From an uncultured Prevotellaceae bacterium (lineage in GTDB: Bacteria; Bacteroidota; Bacteroidia; Bacteroidales; Bacteroidaceae): a stretch of 64,000 bases of DNA. The notes below the pieces were generated by a model, which had not been told where the DNA came from, did no database searches, and was given only the letters and a program-made list of their open reading frames with translations. The DNA is taken from NCBI GenBank assembly GCA_900316285.1, contig ONCG01000010.1:1-64000 (forward strand), read 5' to 3'. Shown here piece after piece: positions 1 to 7,308 of this stretch. Numbering within the stretch: the first letter of the stretch is position 1; the number at the start of each line of letters is the position of its first letter. The position numbers were made by a program, and so were the translations under genes.

Positions 1-771
1 CTCGCCAGTCAGTTCCATGTCGTACATGGCATCAATCTCCTCGTCAGTCAGGTATATCTCTGCTCGCTTGTCTATCTCTTTTATCGTCCTGTCTTTCCAA
101 ACTCGTAGGGAAACAGCATTCTTGTTGTACCCTTCCATAGCTGCGAGGTTACAGAGTTTGCGAAAACAAGAAACCTTTTTGTTGATGGTATTCGGCATAT
201 AGCCTTGTTTCTGAAGATAAAGCGTGAATCTGTCAGCAAAAGGCTTGTCAATATCTTCAAAAGAGATATCCTTTTTACAATACTCCTTTAGGTTCTCACC
301 GAAAGCTTTCCACACGACAACTGTACCAGAGGAGTAGTCTGAGTTATCGCCATGACGGATGGAACCATCAGAAATACCTGCAATGAAATAATCAAAGAAA
401 CCCAATACTGTTTCCCTCGATTTGGCAGTAACAACCTTGGCAGTTTGCTGGATTTCCTCTACTGTCCCATGGACAACCCGTGACAGGGCTTGTTCCAACA
501 CAGGCTTATCCTCCTTAGATTGCACTTTGTTTTCAGCATAAAGTACATCAATGGTTTTCATAACCTCTACTTGAAGATCATGAACGCGTACACCTTCGTC
601 AGTTCTCTCGTATCGTTGCATAGCCGATAGACTCTTCTGGGCCTTCGTCCATTCCTTTACGTCAACCATGATACCAGTACTCACACAAAACAGGATTCCC
701 TTGCGTCGAGTTCTGACATACAGGGGAGCTTTGCCATCATTTTTATTAGTTCTCAAAAAGAATTGCGACAT
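1..771 (-). CDS. Tyrosine recombinase (integrase), N-terminal part
   Basis: Reading the minus strand from an ATG at 771 gives 257 codons open to the window edge, so the C-terminal half is missing. The product starts MSQFFLRTNKNDGKAPLYVR, the arm-binding start typical of Bacteroidetes phage-type integrases. The SAM-like core-binding domain follows at about residues 120-220 (FFDYFIAGISDG, then the segment with MPNTINKKVSCFRKLCNLA). The catalytic R-H-R-Y residues would lie beyond position 1 and cannot be checked. Such enzymes integrate and excise genomic islands or conjugative transposons. A TATCTTTG box lies 22 bases upstream. The gene marks the edge of a mobile element whose body lies to the left. 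Confidence 0.9.
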   Translation of the reverse strand, partial: MSQFFLRTNKNDGKAPLYVRTRRKGILFCVSTGIMVDVKEWTKAQKSLSAMQRYERTDEGVRVHDLQVEVMKTIDVLYAENKVQSKEDKPVLEQALSRVVHGTVEEIQQTAKVVTAKSRETVLGFFDYFIAGISDGSIRHGDNSDYSSGTVVVWKAFGENLKEYCKKDISFEDIDKPFADRFTLYLQKQGYMPNTINKKVSCFRKLCNLAAMEGYNKNAVSLRVWKDRTIKEIDKRAEIYLTDEEIDAMYDMELTGE

Positions 772-792
772 AATATTGTGATTTTGATGGTG

Positions 793-800
793 CAAAGATA
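793..800 (-). promoter_or_regulatory. Bacteroidetes -7 box of the integrase gene
   Basis: On the minus strand this reads TATCTTTG, matching TAnnTTTG, 21 bases before the integrase ATG. No convincing -33 TTTG lies 19-21 bases further upstream. The neighbouring 11-bp repeats could let the integrase bind near its own promoter. Confidence 0.55.
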
Positions 801-817
801 CATATTTTCCATGAAAG

Positions 818-837
818 TTGTAGCCAATTTGTAGCCA
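818..837. repeat. Paired 11-bp-period repeats, copy 1 (candidate integrase arm sites)
   Basis: TTGTAGCCA occurs twice with an 11-base period (818-826 and 829-837). On the other strand the unit is TGGCTACAA. A related pair, TGGCAACAAAG twice, lies at 1441-1462 in the opposite orientation. Pairs at one helical-turn spacing next to an integrase gene suggest arm-type binding sites; this is inference. Confidence 0.5.
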
Positions 838-955
838 TTTTTTGAAAGTTAGCGAAATTTTAACTTTTGAGAACTTTTTTCTCAATTCAGTAACTATCTG
901 TATTTTAGTTTCTTACAATTTCCAAAGGTTTCTAACGATTTCATCTTCTTGAATC

Positions 956-1010
956 CAAGCCCATCCTGAAGCGCAAAAGCCGAGAGAGATCTCGGCTTTT
1001 TGCTTTTTCT
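956..1010. terminator. 19-bp repeat followed by terminator hairpin, copy 1
   Basis: A 19-base sequence, 956-974 (starts CAAGCCCATCC), is followed by a hairpin with arms GCCGAGA (979-985) and TCTCGGC (990-996), a GAGA loop and a T-rich tail. A-runs and T-runs flank it, so it could stop transcripts from either side. The same 19 bases recur at 1108-1126 before a different hairpin. Confidence 0.65.
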
Positions 1011-1107
1011 GTGGGCTTTCACCAAGGTTTTCTCCTTCGCTCTAAGGGTTTACCCCGGCTTCGCCGACTGTAAACGCTCAGTCGAAGGGTCTCTTTAAGA
1101 CAAATCT

Positions 1108-1172
1108 CAAGCCCATCCTGAAGCGCCTTAAAAAACAAGGAGTTGGAGAAATCTAACTCCTTTTTCTTTTTC
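1108..1172. terminator. 19-bp repeat followed by terminator hairpin, copy 2
   Basis: Exact second copy of the 19-base repeat (1108-1126), 152 bases from the first. It is followed by an 11-bp stem with one G-T pair (1137-1147 with 1152-1162), a GAAA tetraloop and a long T tract. The hairpin is unrelated in sequence to the first, so only the 19 bases and the repeat-then-hairpin layout are shared. Confidence 0.65.
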
Positions 1173-1320
1173 TTAGGTGAAACGAAAGTGAAACGGTTTT
1201 TGGATATTACCGCCGTGTTTTTGCTGTTTTGAAAGCTGGTGAAACTAATCGGGCAAATATAATTTTCATTAATATTCTTCCTTTTCAAATTTTATTTTTC
1301 AAACAATCAACTCTTTTTTG

Positions 1321-1390
1321 TATTTTTGCATTGAAGAAAAGCGCATCCCTGTTGACTGTTGATTTCTACTAGGGATGTCAACCTGTCAAC
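1321..1390 (+). promoter_or_regulatory. Candidate promoter with inverted repeats
   Basis: TATTTTTG at 1321-1328 fits TAnnTTTG. Just downstream are inverted repeats: ATCCCT (1345-1350) with AGGGAT (1371-1376), and GTTGAC-type arms at 1351-1362 against GTCAAC-type arms at 1376-1390. The arms overlap the expected transcription start, as an operator would. The only gene downstream is the small ORF at 1471. Confidence 0.4.
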
Positions 1391-1440
1391 TTATCTTTTA
1401 AAATAGTCATCTCAATTATAATAATATATGGTATGAAAGC

Positions 1441-1462
1441 TGGCAACAAAGTGGCAACAAAG
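1441..1462 (+). repeat. Paired 11-bp repeats, copy 2 (candidate integrase arm sites)
   Basis: TGGCAACAAAG is repeated back to back (1441-1451, 1452-1462). It resembles the TGGCTACAA pair at 818-837 on the opposite strand, with the same 11-base period. The two pairs bracket the 600-base gene-free stretch next to the integrase. Nothing else gene-like is visible between 772 and 1470. Confidence 0.5.
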
Positions 1463-1470
1463 AGGAATTA

Positions 1471-1863
1471 ATGCAGAAACTCAAAATCTGGCATGATGAA
1501 AACACTGACACATACATAAAGTTTAAGGAATCTGTCAGAAAGGCCCATAATGATGATATGGGATTCTTTAATGATAATGTGAACATGCTGGGATTCGATG
1601 TCCAAGAGGAGATTGATCAATCTGGGAGTGCGGACATAGAATTCTTTATGGCAAGTCAACTATTGGAAAAGACAAAAGCACACAGCCAGGAATACGCAGA
1701 GAAAATAGTTCAAAATGCTTTTAATGATGATCCCCATACACTCTGTATACTTTACCAAGACATACGTTGTGCGGCATTATTCAATGATGATTTCATCAAA
1801 ATACATCCAAGGGACCTGCGGTCTTCACTTCGAGTTACGCGTGGCCCCCAACATTTCTTGTAG
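1471..1863 (+). CDS. Hypothetical protein with a chimeric C terminus
   Basis: A 130-residue ORF preceded by AGAGGA. It begins MQKLKIWHDENTDTY and is acidic and soluble, with no signal peptide, membrane segment or motif I recognise. Roughly the last 30 residues (from about LFNDDFIKIHP) are read antisense through a remnant of a GH20-type C terminus and the end of the sulfatase gene. The original reading frame was therefore probably cut here, and the present tail is accidental. It may be cargo of the mobile element or a broken gene. The N-terminal 100 codons look plausible as coding; the end does not. Confidence 0.45.
   Translation: MQKLKIWHDENTDTYIKFKESVRKAHNDDMGFFNDNVNMLGFDVQEEIDQSGSADIEFFMASQLLEKTKAHSQEYAEKIVQNAFNDDPHTLCILYQDIRCAALFNDDFIKIHPRDLRSSLRVTRGPQHFL
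1777..1824 (-). pseudogene. Remnant of a GH20-type C-terminal tail behind the sulfatase stop
   Basis: Directly after the sulfatase TGA (1825-1827), and in the same frame, 15 codons read RPQVPWMYFDEIIIE and then TAA. This matches the C terminus of the GH20 protein 1.6 kb away, which ends GGQAPWMYFDEIIVE. Similarity at DNA level runs from about 1773 to 1820 against 3416-3463. I read it as the leftover end of a second GH20-like or discoidin-domain gene removed by recombination or by island insertion. Confidence 0.65.
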
Positions 1864-3402
1864 CTTGCGCAACAGGCGAGGTTTCTTCTGGCTGAGGTCG
1901 TTGGTTTCGCCGATATCTTTTCTGATGTCGAAGAGCTGAGGGGCTTTCAGGTAACCCGTTTCAATCTTCGGGCCCCACGGGATCATCGGACCACCATCAG
2001 ACGGCTCGATGTATTTCCATCGCTTAGTGCGTAGCGTGAGGCTCCGGTTGGCCGCCATCGAGACGACATACGGACACGATTCCCTGCTCAGTCCCAGCCA
2101 CGTGGCGAGGCAGTCGCGGCTGTCGGAGGCAACACCCTCGGGCAGACTGATGCCTATTAGCGCAGCCATGGATGCGACACCGTCGGTAAGCGACAGCAGG
2201 GCATCGCTTTGGTGACCCTCTGCCGTATGGCCTGGCCAGCTCACGATGAACGGCACGGCACTGCCGGCTTCAAACGCACTGTACTTCCCACCACGGAACG
2301 GACCGCCCGGCCGATGGTCGCCAGCCAGTTCAACAGCATGATCGTCGTAGCCGTCGTCGAGCACGGGACCATTGTCTGAAGTCAGCACCACAAGCGTATT
2401 CTCCGCAATGCCCATTCGTCGGAGAGTGGAAAGGACTTCACCCACCGTCCAGTCGAATTGCATGATGGCGTCGCCTCGCAGCCCCATCTCGTTCTTCCCG
2501 CGGAAGCGGTCATGAGGATAGCGAGGAACATGAATGTCGTTGGTGCACAGATAGAGGAAGAAAGGCCTGCCTGCCGACTGCTCGATAAAGCGTATGGCAT
2601 GTGCTACGATGCTGTCGGCGATGTTCTCGTCTTGCCAGAGCGCCTTGCCGCCCCCACGCATATAGCCGATGCGACTGATGCCATTGACGATACTCATGTT
2701 ATGCCCGTGGCTGGGGTGCAGTTTCGTCAGCAGTTCTGGGTTCTTTGCTCCTGTCGGCTCATTGGGGAAATTTTCCTGATACGACACCTCGATGGGTGCC
2801 GACGCATCGTAGTTTGCCACACGTCCGTTCTCGATGAAGACACAGGGCACCCGATCGGCCGTCGCTGCCATGATGTAGCTCTCGTCGAATCCAAGGTCGG
2901 CAGGGCTCTCGTCGAGCACCCCGTTCCAGTCCTGCATAGCAGTTTTGCTGCCCAGTCCCAAATGCCATTTGCCGATGGCTGCTGTCCTATAGCCAGCCTG
3001 CTGGAAGACGTCGGCAAGCGTGTACTGCTCCGGTCGGATAATCATCCCTGCATTCCCTGCCGCCACATCCGTCCCCTTCCGTCGGAACGGATACTCCCCC
3101 GTGAGCAGTCCGTAGCGCGAAGGCGTACTCGTCGAGGCACAAGCATGGGCGTCGGTGAAGCGCACGCCGTGTGCTGCCAACCCGTCGACGTGAGGAGTCT
3201 GCACCCTTGTGGCACCGTAGCAAGACAGGTCGCCATATCCTAGGTCGTCGGCAACGATGAAGATCACGTTCGGCCGTTCCTGCGCCGTCGCTGCCGCTGG
3301 CACCATCGCCAGCAGCGCCACCTGTTGCAGGCCTATCGGGAGTCTCGAGGGGCTCTTCTGAAACGCCCTTTCTCCTGCCGGGAGAGGCAAAATCCTTTTC
3401 AT
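1825..3402 (-). CDS. Secreted S1-family sulfatase, serine type (GALNS-like)
   Basis: A formylglycine-dependent sulfatase of 525 residues. The metal-site DD is at residues 52-53 (IVADDLGYGDLS). The active-site motif S92-T-P-S-R96 precedes YGLLTG, GKWHLG is at 144-149, and LTSDNGP is further on. A serine at the modified position means activation needs an anaerobic sulfatase-maturing enzyme, not seen here. It resembles enzymes that remove 6-sulfate from galactose or N-acetylgalactosamine, but the substrate is inferred. The hydrophobic part of the signal peptide is at about 24-41, after an unusually long charged start. It is the last gene of the large locus, 13 bases after GH20, and an in-frame tail remnant follows its stop. 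Confidence 0.9.
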   Translation of the reverse strand: MKRILPLPAGERAFQKSPSRLPIGLQQVALLAMVPAAATAQERPNVIFIVADDLGYGDLSCYGATRVQTPHVDGLAAHGVRFTDAHACASTSTPSRYGLLTGEYPFRRKGTDVAAGNAGMIIRPEQYTLADVFQQAGYRTAAIGKWHLGLGSKTAMQDWNGVLDESPADLGFDESYIMAATADRVPCVFIENGRVANYDASAPIEVSYQENFPNEPTGAKNPELLTKLHPSHGHNMSIVNGISRIGYMRGGGKALWQDENIADSIVAHAIRFIEQSAGRPFFLYLCTNDIHVPRYPHDRFRGKNEMGLRGDAIMQFDWTVGEVLSTLRRMGIAENTLVVLTSDNGPVLDDGYDDHAVELAGDHRPGGPFRGGKYSAFEAGSAVPFIVSWPGHTAEGHQSDALLSLTDGVASMAALIGISLPEGVASDSRDCLATWLGLSRESCPYVVSMAANRSLTLRTKRWKYIEPSDGGPMIPWGPKIETGYLKAPQLFDIRKDIGETNDLSQKKPRLLRKLQEMLGATRNSK

Positions 3403-3415
3403 GTTCTGAGATAGA

Positions 3416-5602
3416 TTATTCTACGATGATTTCGTCGAAATACATCCACGGAGCCTGCCCGCCGCGAAGGAAACCGACAGGAATGGTACCGGGATGGATG
3501 GCTTTCACGCGAATGTAGCGGCTGGCAGTGCCATCGACGGCGACGCTGACATCCGCCTTGTTGGGCAATTTGCAGAAGATGCTGCTGTCGTCGAGGGTCT
3601 CGCGGCCGATGAGCGTGAAGTTCTGATTGTCATTGCTGCCATAGACATAGATGGCGCACGGCATGGCCACGGTCATATTGCAGTTGGACAGCGTGCCGAT
3701 GGTGACGCTCGTTGCCGCCACCGGCGCTCCAAGGTCGATGGTGAAAACGGCATCGGCGTTGTACCACCCAGCCCACTCGAAGTCGCTGTGGCGGTCGGTG
3801 CCTCTCAGTCCGTTGGTTAGGACGCTGGCGAGGCCGTTGGTGCAGTTGACTGCTGTGACCTGGCGCCCCGTAGCCTTATTGGCTGCAACGGGCAGCGTCA
3901 GCGTCTTCCCCATCTGCTTGTTTCCCTTGAAGGTGGCAGCCTTCACGAGGCTGCTTCCCTCTACCTTCAGGCCAGCAGCCTTTTGGAAGCGGGCCGACTG
4001 AGCCGTGGGCTCTGTTCCGTCGGTGGTATAGCATATCTCTACGTCGTTGCGCTCGCATTCGAGGCTCACTTCCAGCCGCCCGTCGCCCGTGGGCGTGACG
4101 CTGTGCTGAATGTTGTACATGGAGCGGGCATAGCTGATGCCTTTCTTGCTGAGAGCAGGCAGGAAGGCGTCGAGGGCCTTGAGGAATCCCGGCCAGTCCT
4201 CCTGTCCCTGTGCTCGCCAGGCGTTGTCGGCAAGTGCCATCAGGCGCGGGAACAGCAGGTACTCCACGTCGTCGGCTGTCTGGCAAAACTCTGTCCACAA
4301 CGATGCCTGCAGGCCACGCAACAGCGCCTGCATCTCTGGCGTCCAATCGTCGGCCACGGGTTCGTAGCTGTAGACGTCGTGCAGGGTGTTGTTGCCAAAG
4401 TAGGTGTAAGGTTCAAACCACTGCGGTCCTTGATATCGTATGAGATAGAGCTTGCGGGCAGGCGTGAGGATGAAGGGCCGGCCGTTTTCGCGCGCCTCCT
4501 TCACGGCAGCCTGACCGTAGCCCTGCCATCCGAAGATGGTGATGTCTTCGCTGGGATGCCCGAGGGTCACCTCGTCCCACCCCATGGCCTTCCGCCCCTT
4601 ACTCTTCAGATGGCGAATCATGCGGTCCATGAAGTAGCCCTGCAGGTGTTCTTCGTCGGCGATGCCTTCCCTCTTCATCAGGTCTTGGCAGCGACTGCAC
4701 GCCCGCCAGTGCGACTTCTCGGCCTCGTCGCCTCCGATGTGGATGTATTCCGACGGGAAGATGCCGATGACCTCGTCGAGGATGTCTTGCAGGAAACGAT
4801 AGACCCTCTCGTTGCCGGCGCAATAGATGATGCTGGCATCCTTGCCGCCGATGCCGGGCAGCACGCCGATGAAGCGATTGCCAACCACGGGGCACGTCAT
4901 CTCGGGATAGGAGGCGATGGCAGCCACGCTGTGGGCGGGCATCTCTATCTCCGGGACTACGTTCACATGTCGCTTCTTGGCATAAGCAACGATGTCGCGC
5001 AGCTCCTTCTGCGTGTAGTAGCCGCCAACGGGTGTGGGCTCTCCTTCGCGCGGATTCTCGCGGTTGGGGAAGGAGGCGTCGCGGGCCACGCGCCAAGCTC
5101 CTGTCTGGGTGAGCTTGGGGTATTTCCTGATTTCCACCCTCCAGCCGTTGTCGTCGGTCAGGTGCAGATGCAGGTTGTTGATTTTCAGTTGCGAGGCGAC
5201 GTCGATGACTTTCAGTATTTCGTCTTTCGGGATGAAGCACCTCACCACGTCGAGCATGAGTCCCCGATAGGCGAATCGCGGCTCGTCGCTGAGGGTGAGG
5301 CAGCGCAGCGACTTGCCGCCCGACTGGCTCACAATCTGAGCCAGCGTCTGTTCGCCATAGAAGAATCCCTGCCGGGTGGAAGCGCTGATGGTCACTCCCT
5401 TCTCGCTGATGCTCAGCGCATAGGCCTCCTTGCCGAGCGACGGGTCTTTCTGATGTCTGGCCTGACGGGCTGTCCACCCTTGTGGCAACTCGTAGGAGCC
5501 TTGGCCGTAGTCGATGAGCTTCGGCTGCGGAATGATGTGGTAGTCGCGCTGTGCCAGACTGAATGCGGGCAGCAGGGCCAGGAATAGCAGGAGTCGTCGC
5601 AT
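3416..5602 (-). CDS. Secreted GH20 beta-N-acetylhexosaminidase
   Basis: I place the start at the ATG at 5602 (MRRLLLFLALLPAFSLAQ, a clear signal peptide), giving 728 residues. The open frame extends to 5767, but that extension overlaps the upstream sulfatase and is not protein-like. An N-terminal GH20b domain (about 20-110) is followed by the catalytic barrel (about 112-450). HIGGDEAEK carries the acid/base pair D292-E293. After it come a chitobiase-type C-terminal module (VEICYTTDGTEPT) and a discoidin-like carbohydrate-binding domain ending PWMYFDEIIVE. The enzyme releases terminal GlcNAc or GalNAc, probably after neighbouring sulfatases have removed sulfate. It lies 23 bases after one sulfatase and 13 before the other. 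Confidence 0.93.
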   Translation of the reverse strand: MRRLLLFLALLPAFSLAQRDYHIIPQPKLIDYGQGSYELPQGWTARQARHQKDPSLGKEAYALSISEKGVTISASTRQGFFYGEQTLAQIVSQSGGKSLRCLTLSDEPRFAYRGLMLDVVRCFIPKDEILKVIDVASQLKINNLHLHLTDDNGWRVEIRKYPKLTQTGAWRVARDASFPNRENPREGEPTPVGGYYTQKELRDIVAYAKKRHVNVVPEIEMPAHSVAAIASYPEMTCPVVGNRFIGVLPGIGGKDASIIYCAGNERVYRFLQDILDEVIGIFPSEYIHIGGDEAEKSHWRACSRCQDLMKREGIADEEHLQGYFMDRMIRHLKSKGRKAMGWDEVTLGHPSEDITIFGWQGYGQAAVKEARENGRPFILTPARKLYLIRYQGPQWFEPYTYFGNNTLHDVYSYEPVADDWTPEMQALLRGLQASLWTEFCQTADDVEYLLFPRLMALADNAWRAQGQEDWPGFLKALDAFLPALSKKGISYARSMYNIQHSVTPTGDGRLEVSLECERNDVEICYTTDGTEPTAQSARFQKAAGLKVEGSSLVKAATFKGNKQMGKTLTLPVAANKATGRQVTAVNCTNGLASVLTNGLRGTDRHSDFEWAGWYNADAVFTIDLGAPVAATSVTIGTLSNCNMTVAMPCAIYVYGSNDNQNFTLIGRETLDDSSIFCKLPNKADVSVAVDGTASRYIRVKAIHPGTIPVGFLRGGQAPWMYFDEIIVE

Positions 5603-5625
5603 GATGGGAGGAGTGCTGAATATGA

Positions 5626-7158
5626 TTAACGCTCTATGGGGTCGTCGTATTGCTTCTGCAGCTTGCGCAGCTCCTTCATCATCTTCTTCGTCACCTTCTC
5701 GGTGCCGGGCTTTCCGTAGAGGTTGTGCAGTTCCTGCGGATCGTTCCAAAGGTCGTAGAGCTCCCACTCGTCGATGTCGTTGTAGAAATGAATGAGCTTG
5801 TAGCGCTCGTTGCGCACACCGTAATGGCGCTTCACGGCGTGCTCGGCCGGATATTCGTAGTAGTGGTAGTAGAGGCTTTTGCGCCAGCGCTTGGGATGCT
5901 TTCCCTCGAGGAGTGGCACGAGCGACACGCCCTGGATGTCGGCAGGCACCTCCACCCCCGCCAGCTCGAGGAATGTAGGCGCATAGTCGATGTTCTGCAC
6001 CAGCTCGTCGACGTCGCCTTTCCTGGTGTAGCCCTCAGGCAGACGCATGATGAGCGGCGTGCGGAAGCTCTCTTCATACATAAATCGCTTGTCGAACCAT
6101 CCGTGCTCGCCCATGTAGAACCCTTGGTCGGAGGTGTAGACCACCAGGGTGTTCTTGTCGAGTCCCCGTGCTGCCAGGTAGTCGAGAACGCGCCCCACGT
6201 TGTCGTCGAGGCTCTTCACCACCTTTGCATAGTCGCGCATGTAGCGCTGATACTTCCATTCCGCCAGCTCCTTGCCAGTCAGATTCCTGGCATAGAAATC
6301 GTTGATGATGGGCCCGTAGAAGGCATCCCACGCTGCTTTCTCCTGGGCATCCATCCGGTTGTAATAGGATTCGTAGAGCCTCTTCAGGCGGCTCCTCTTG
6401 TCGGCGCGGTTCATCTTCAGGTCGTAGATCACGTCCATGTCCTTGATGATGCTCATCTCCTGCTGCTGCGCTGCCACGCGGCCCTCGTAGTCGTCGTAGA
6501 ACGTCTCCGGCACGGGGAACACCTTGTCCTCGTAGAGTTGCAGCTCGGGCGTGTTGGCCATCCAGTTGCGGTGGATGGCCTTGTGGTGAATCATGATGCA
6601 GAAGGGTTTCGTCTTGTCGCGCTCGTGCTCCATCCAGTGAATACTCTTGTCGGTGATGAGATTCGTCAGATAGCCTTTCACCCGCACCGTGTCGCCCGTC
6701 ATCCTGATGAAGTCGGGATTGTAGTAGTTGCCCTGTCCGGGAACGATTTCCCATTTGTCGAAGCCCTGCGGCAGACTCTCTAGGTGCCATTTGCCAAAGA
6801 TGGCCGTTTCGTAGCCCGCCTGTCGCAGCAGGGCGGGAAACGTCTGCTGCGAGGCGTCGAACACGCAGGAGGTGTTGTCCGTGAATCCGTTCTTGTGGCT
6901 GTGCTTACCCGTCAGCAGGCAGGCCCGCGACGGACCGCTCAGAGAGTTGGCAACGAAGCTGTTGGTGAAACGGAGTCCGTCGTTGGCGATGCGGTCGAGA
7001 TGGGGTGTTTCGATATACCGGCGGTCGTAGCAGCTCATCATCTGAGCCGTATGATCGTCAGTCATTATGAACACGATGTTGGGTCGCTCAGCCCGCTGCG
7101 CAAAGGTGCTCATGGCGGTCAAAAGGAGCGAACCGCCCAATGGTAATCTGTTGTTCAT
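5626..7158 (-). CDS. Secreted S1 sulfatase, N-acetylglucosamine-6-sulfatase-like
   Basis: A 510-residue sulfatase with a short signal peptide (residues 1-20). The metal-binding DD is at 34-35 (IMTDDHTAQM). The active-site motif S74-G-P-S-R78 lies within NSLSGPSRACLLTG, and GKWHLE and YTSDQGFYMGEHGWFDKR follow. The SGPSR variant and the latter signature are characteristic of the GlcNAc-6-O-sulfatase group (S1_11) used on mucin and heparan-type glycans. The assignment is from memory of the family, not a search. The serine-type site implies dependence on an anaerobic maturase. It sits 23 bases before GH20, consistent with desulfation followed by hexosaminidase action. Confidence 0.9.
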   Translation of the reverse strand: MNNRLPLGGSLLLTAMSTFAQRAERPNIVFIMTDDHTAQMMSCYDRRYIETPHLDRIANDGLRFTNSFVANSLSGPSRACLLTGKHSHKNGFTDNTSCVFDASQQTFPALLRQAGYETAIFGKWHLESLPQGFDKWEIVPGQGNYYNPDFIRMTGDTVRVKGYLTNLITDKSIHWMEHERDKTKPFCIMIHHKAIHRNWMANTPELQLYEDKVFPVPETFYDDYEGRVAAQQQEMSIIKDMDVIYDLKMNRADKRSRLKRLYESYYNRMDAQEKAAWDAFYGPIINDFYARNLTGKELAEWKYQRYMRDYAKVVKSLDDNVGRVLDYLAARGLDKNTLVVYTSDQGFYMGEHGWFDKRFMYEESFRTPLIMRLPEGYTRKGDVDELVQNIDYAPTFLELAGVEVPADIQGVSLVPLLEGKHPKRWRKSLYYHYYEYPAEHAVKRHYGVRNERYKLIHFYNDIDEWELYDLWNDPQELHNLYGKPGTEKVTKKMMKELRKLQKQYDDPIER

Positions 7159-7210
7159 TTTTTTTATTGTTTGGAGTTAGTATGGCAGTGGGCAGACTAA
7201 CGCCCTTATC

Positions 7211-7265
7211 GTAGGGGCAGACCCCTGTGTCTGCCCCTACATTGGCACCCAGCGGGCAGACACGT
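7211..7265. repeat. Dispersed palindrome family A (7.2 kb copies)
   Basis: A perfect 12-bp stem (7211-7222 with 7229-7240, starting GTAGGGGCAGAC) with a 6-base loop, followed by a partial copy, GGGCAGACACG, at 7254-7264. It lies between the duplicated-domain protein and the sulfatase inside one apparent operon, so it could attenuate the three distal genes. Other copies are near 45.7, 49.9 and 58.1 kb. Confidence 0.85.
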
Positions 7266-7308
7266 TGCATCGCCTACCCGCAACTGACAGTGATATCCAA
7301 GCGTTTTC

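Noticed and set aside
1-1863. tRNA gene as the island attachment site
   Set aside because: No tRNA-like cloverleaf or TTCRANY loop is visible in 772-1824, so the attachment site remains undefined.
3983-5587. 534-codon open frame antisense to GH20
   Set aside because: The minus-strand frame has a complete GH20 with catalytic residues. The antisense product is His/Val/Leu-rich with no domain, typical of shadow frames in GC-rich genes.
5603-5767. 55-codon upstream extension of the GH20 frame
   Set aside because: It overlaps the end of the sulfatase gene, is Arg/Glu/Ala-rich and precedes a perfect signal peptide at 5602.
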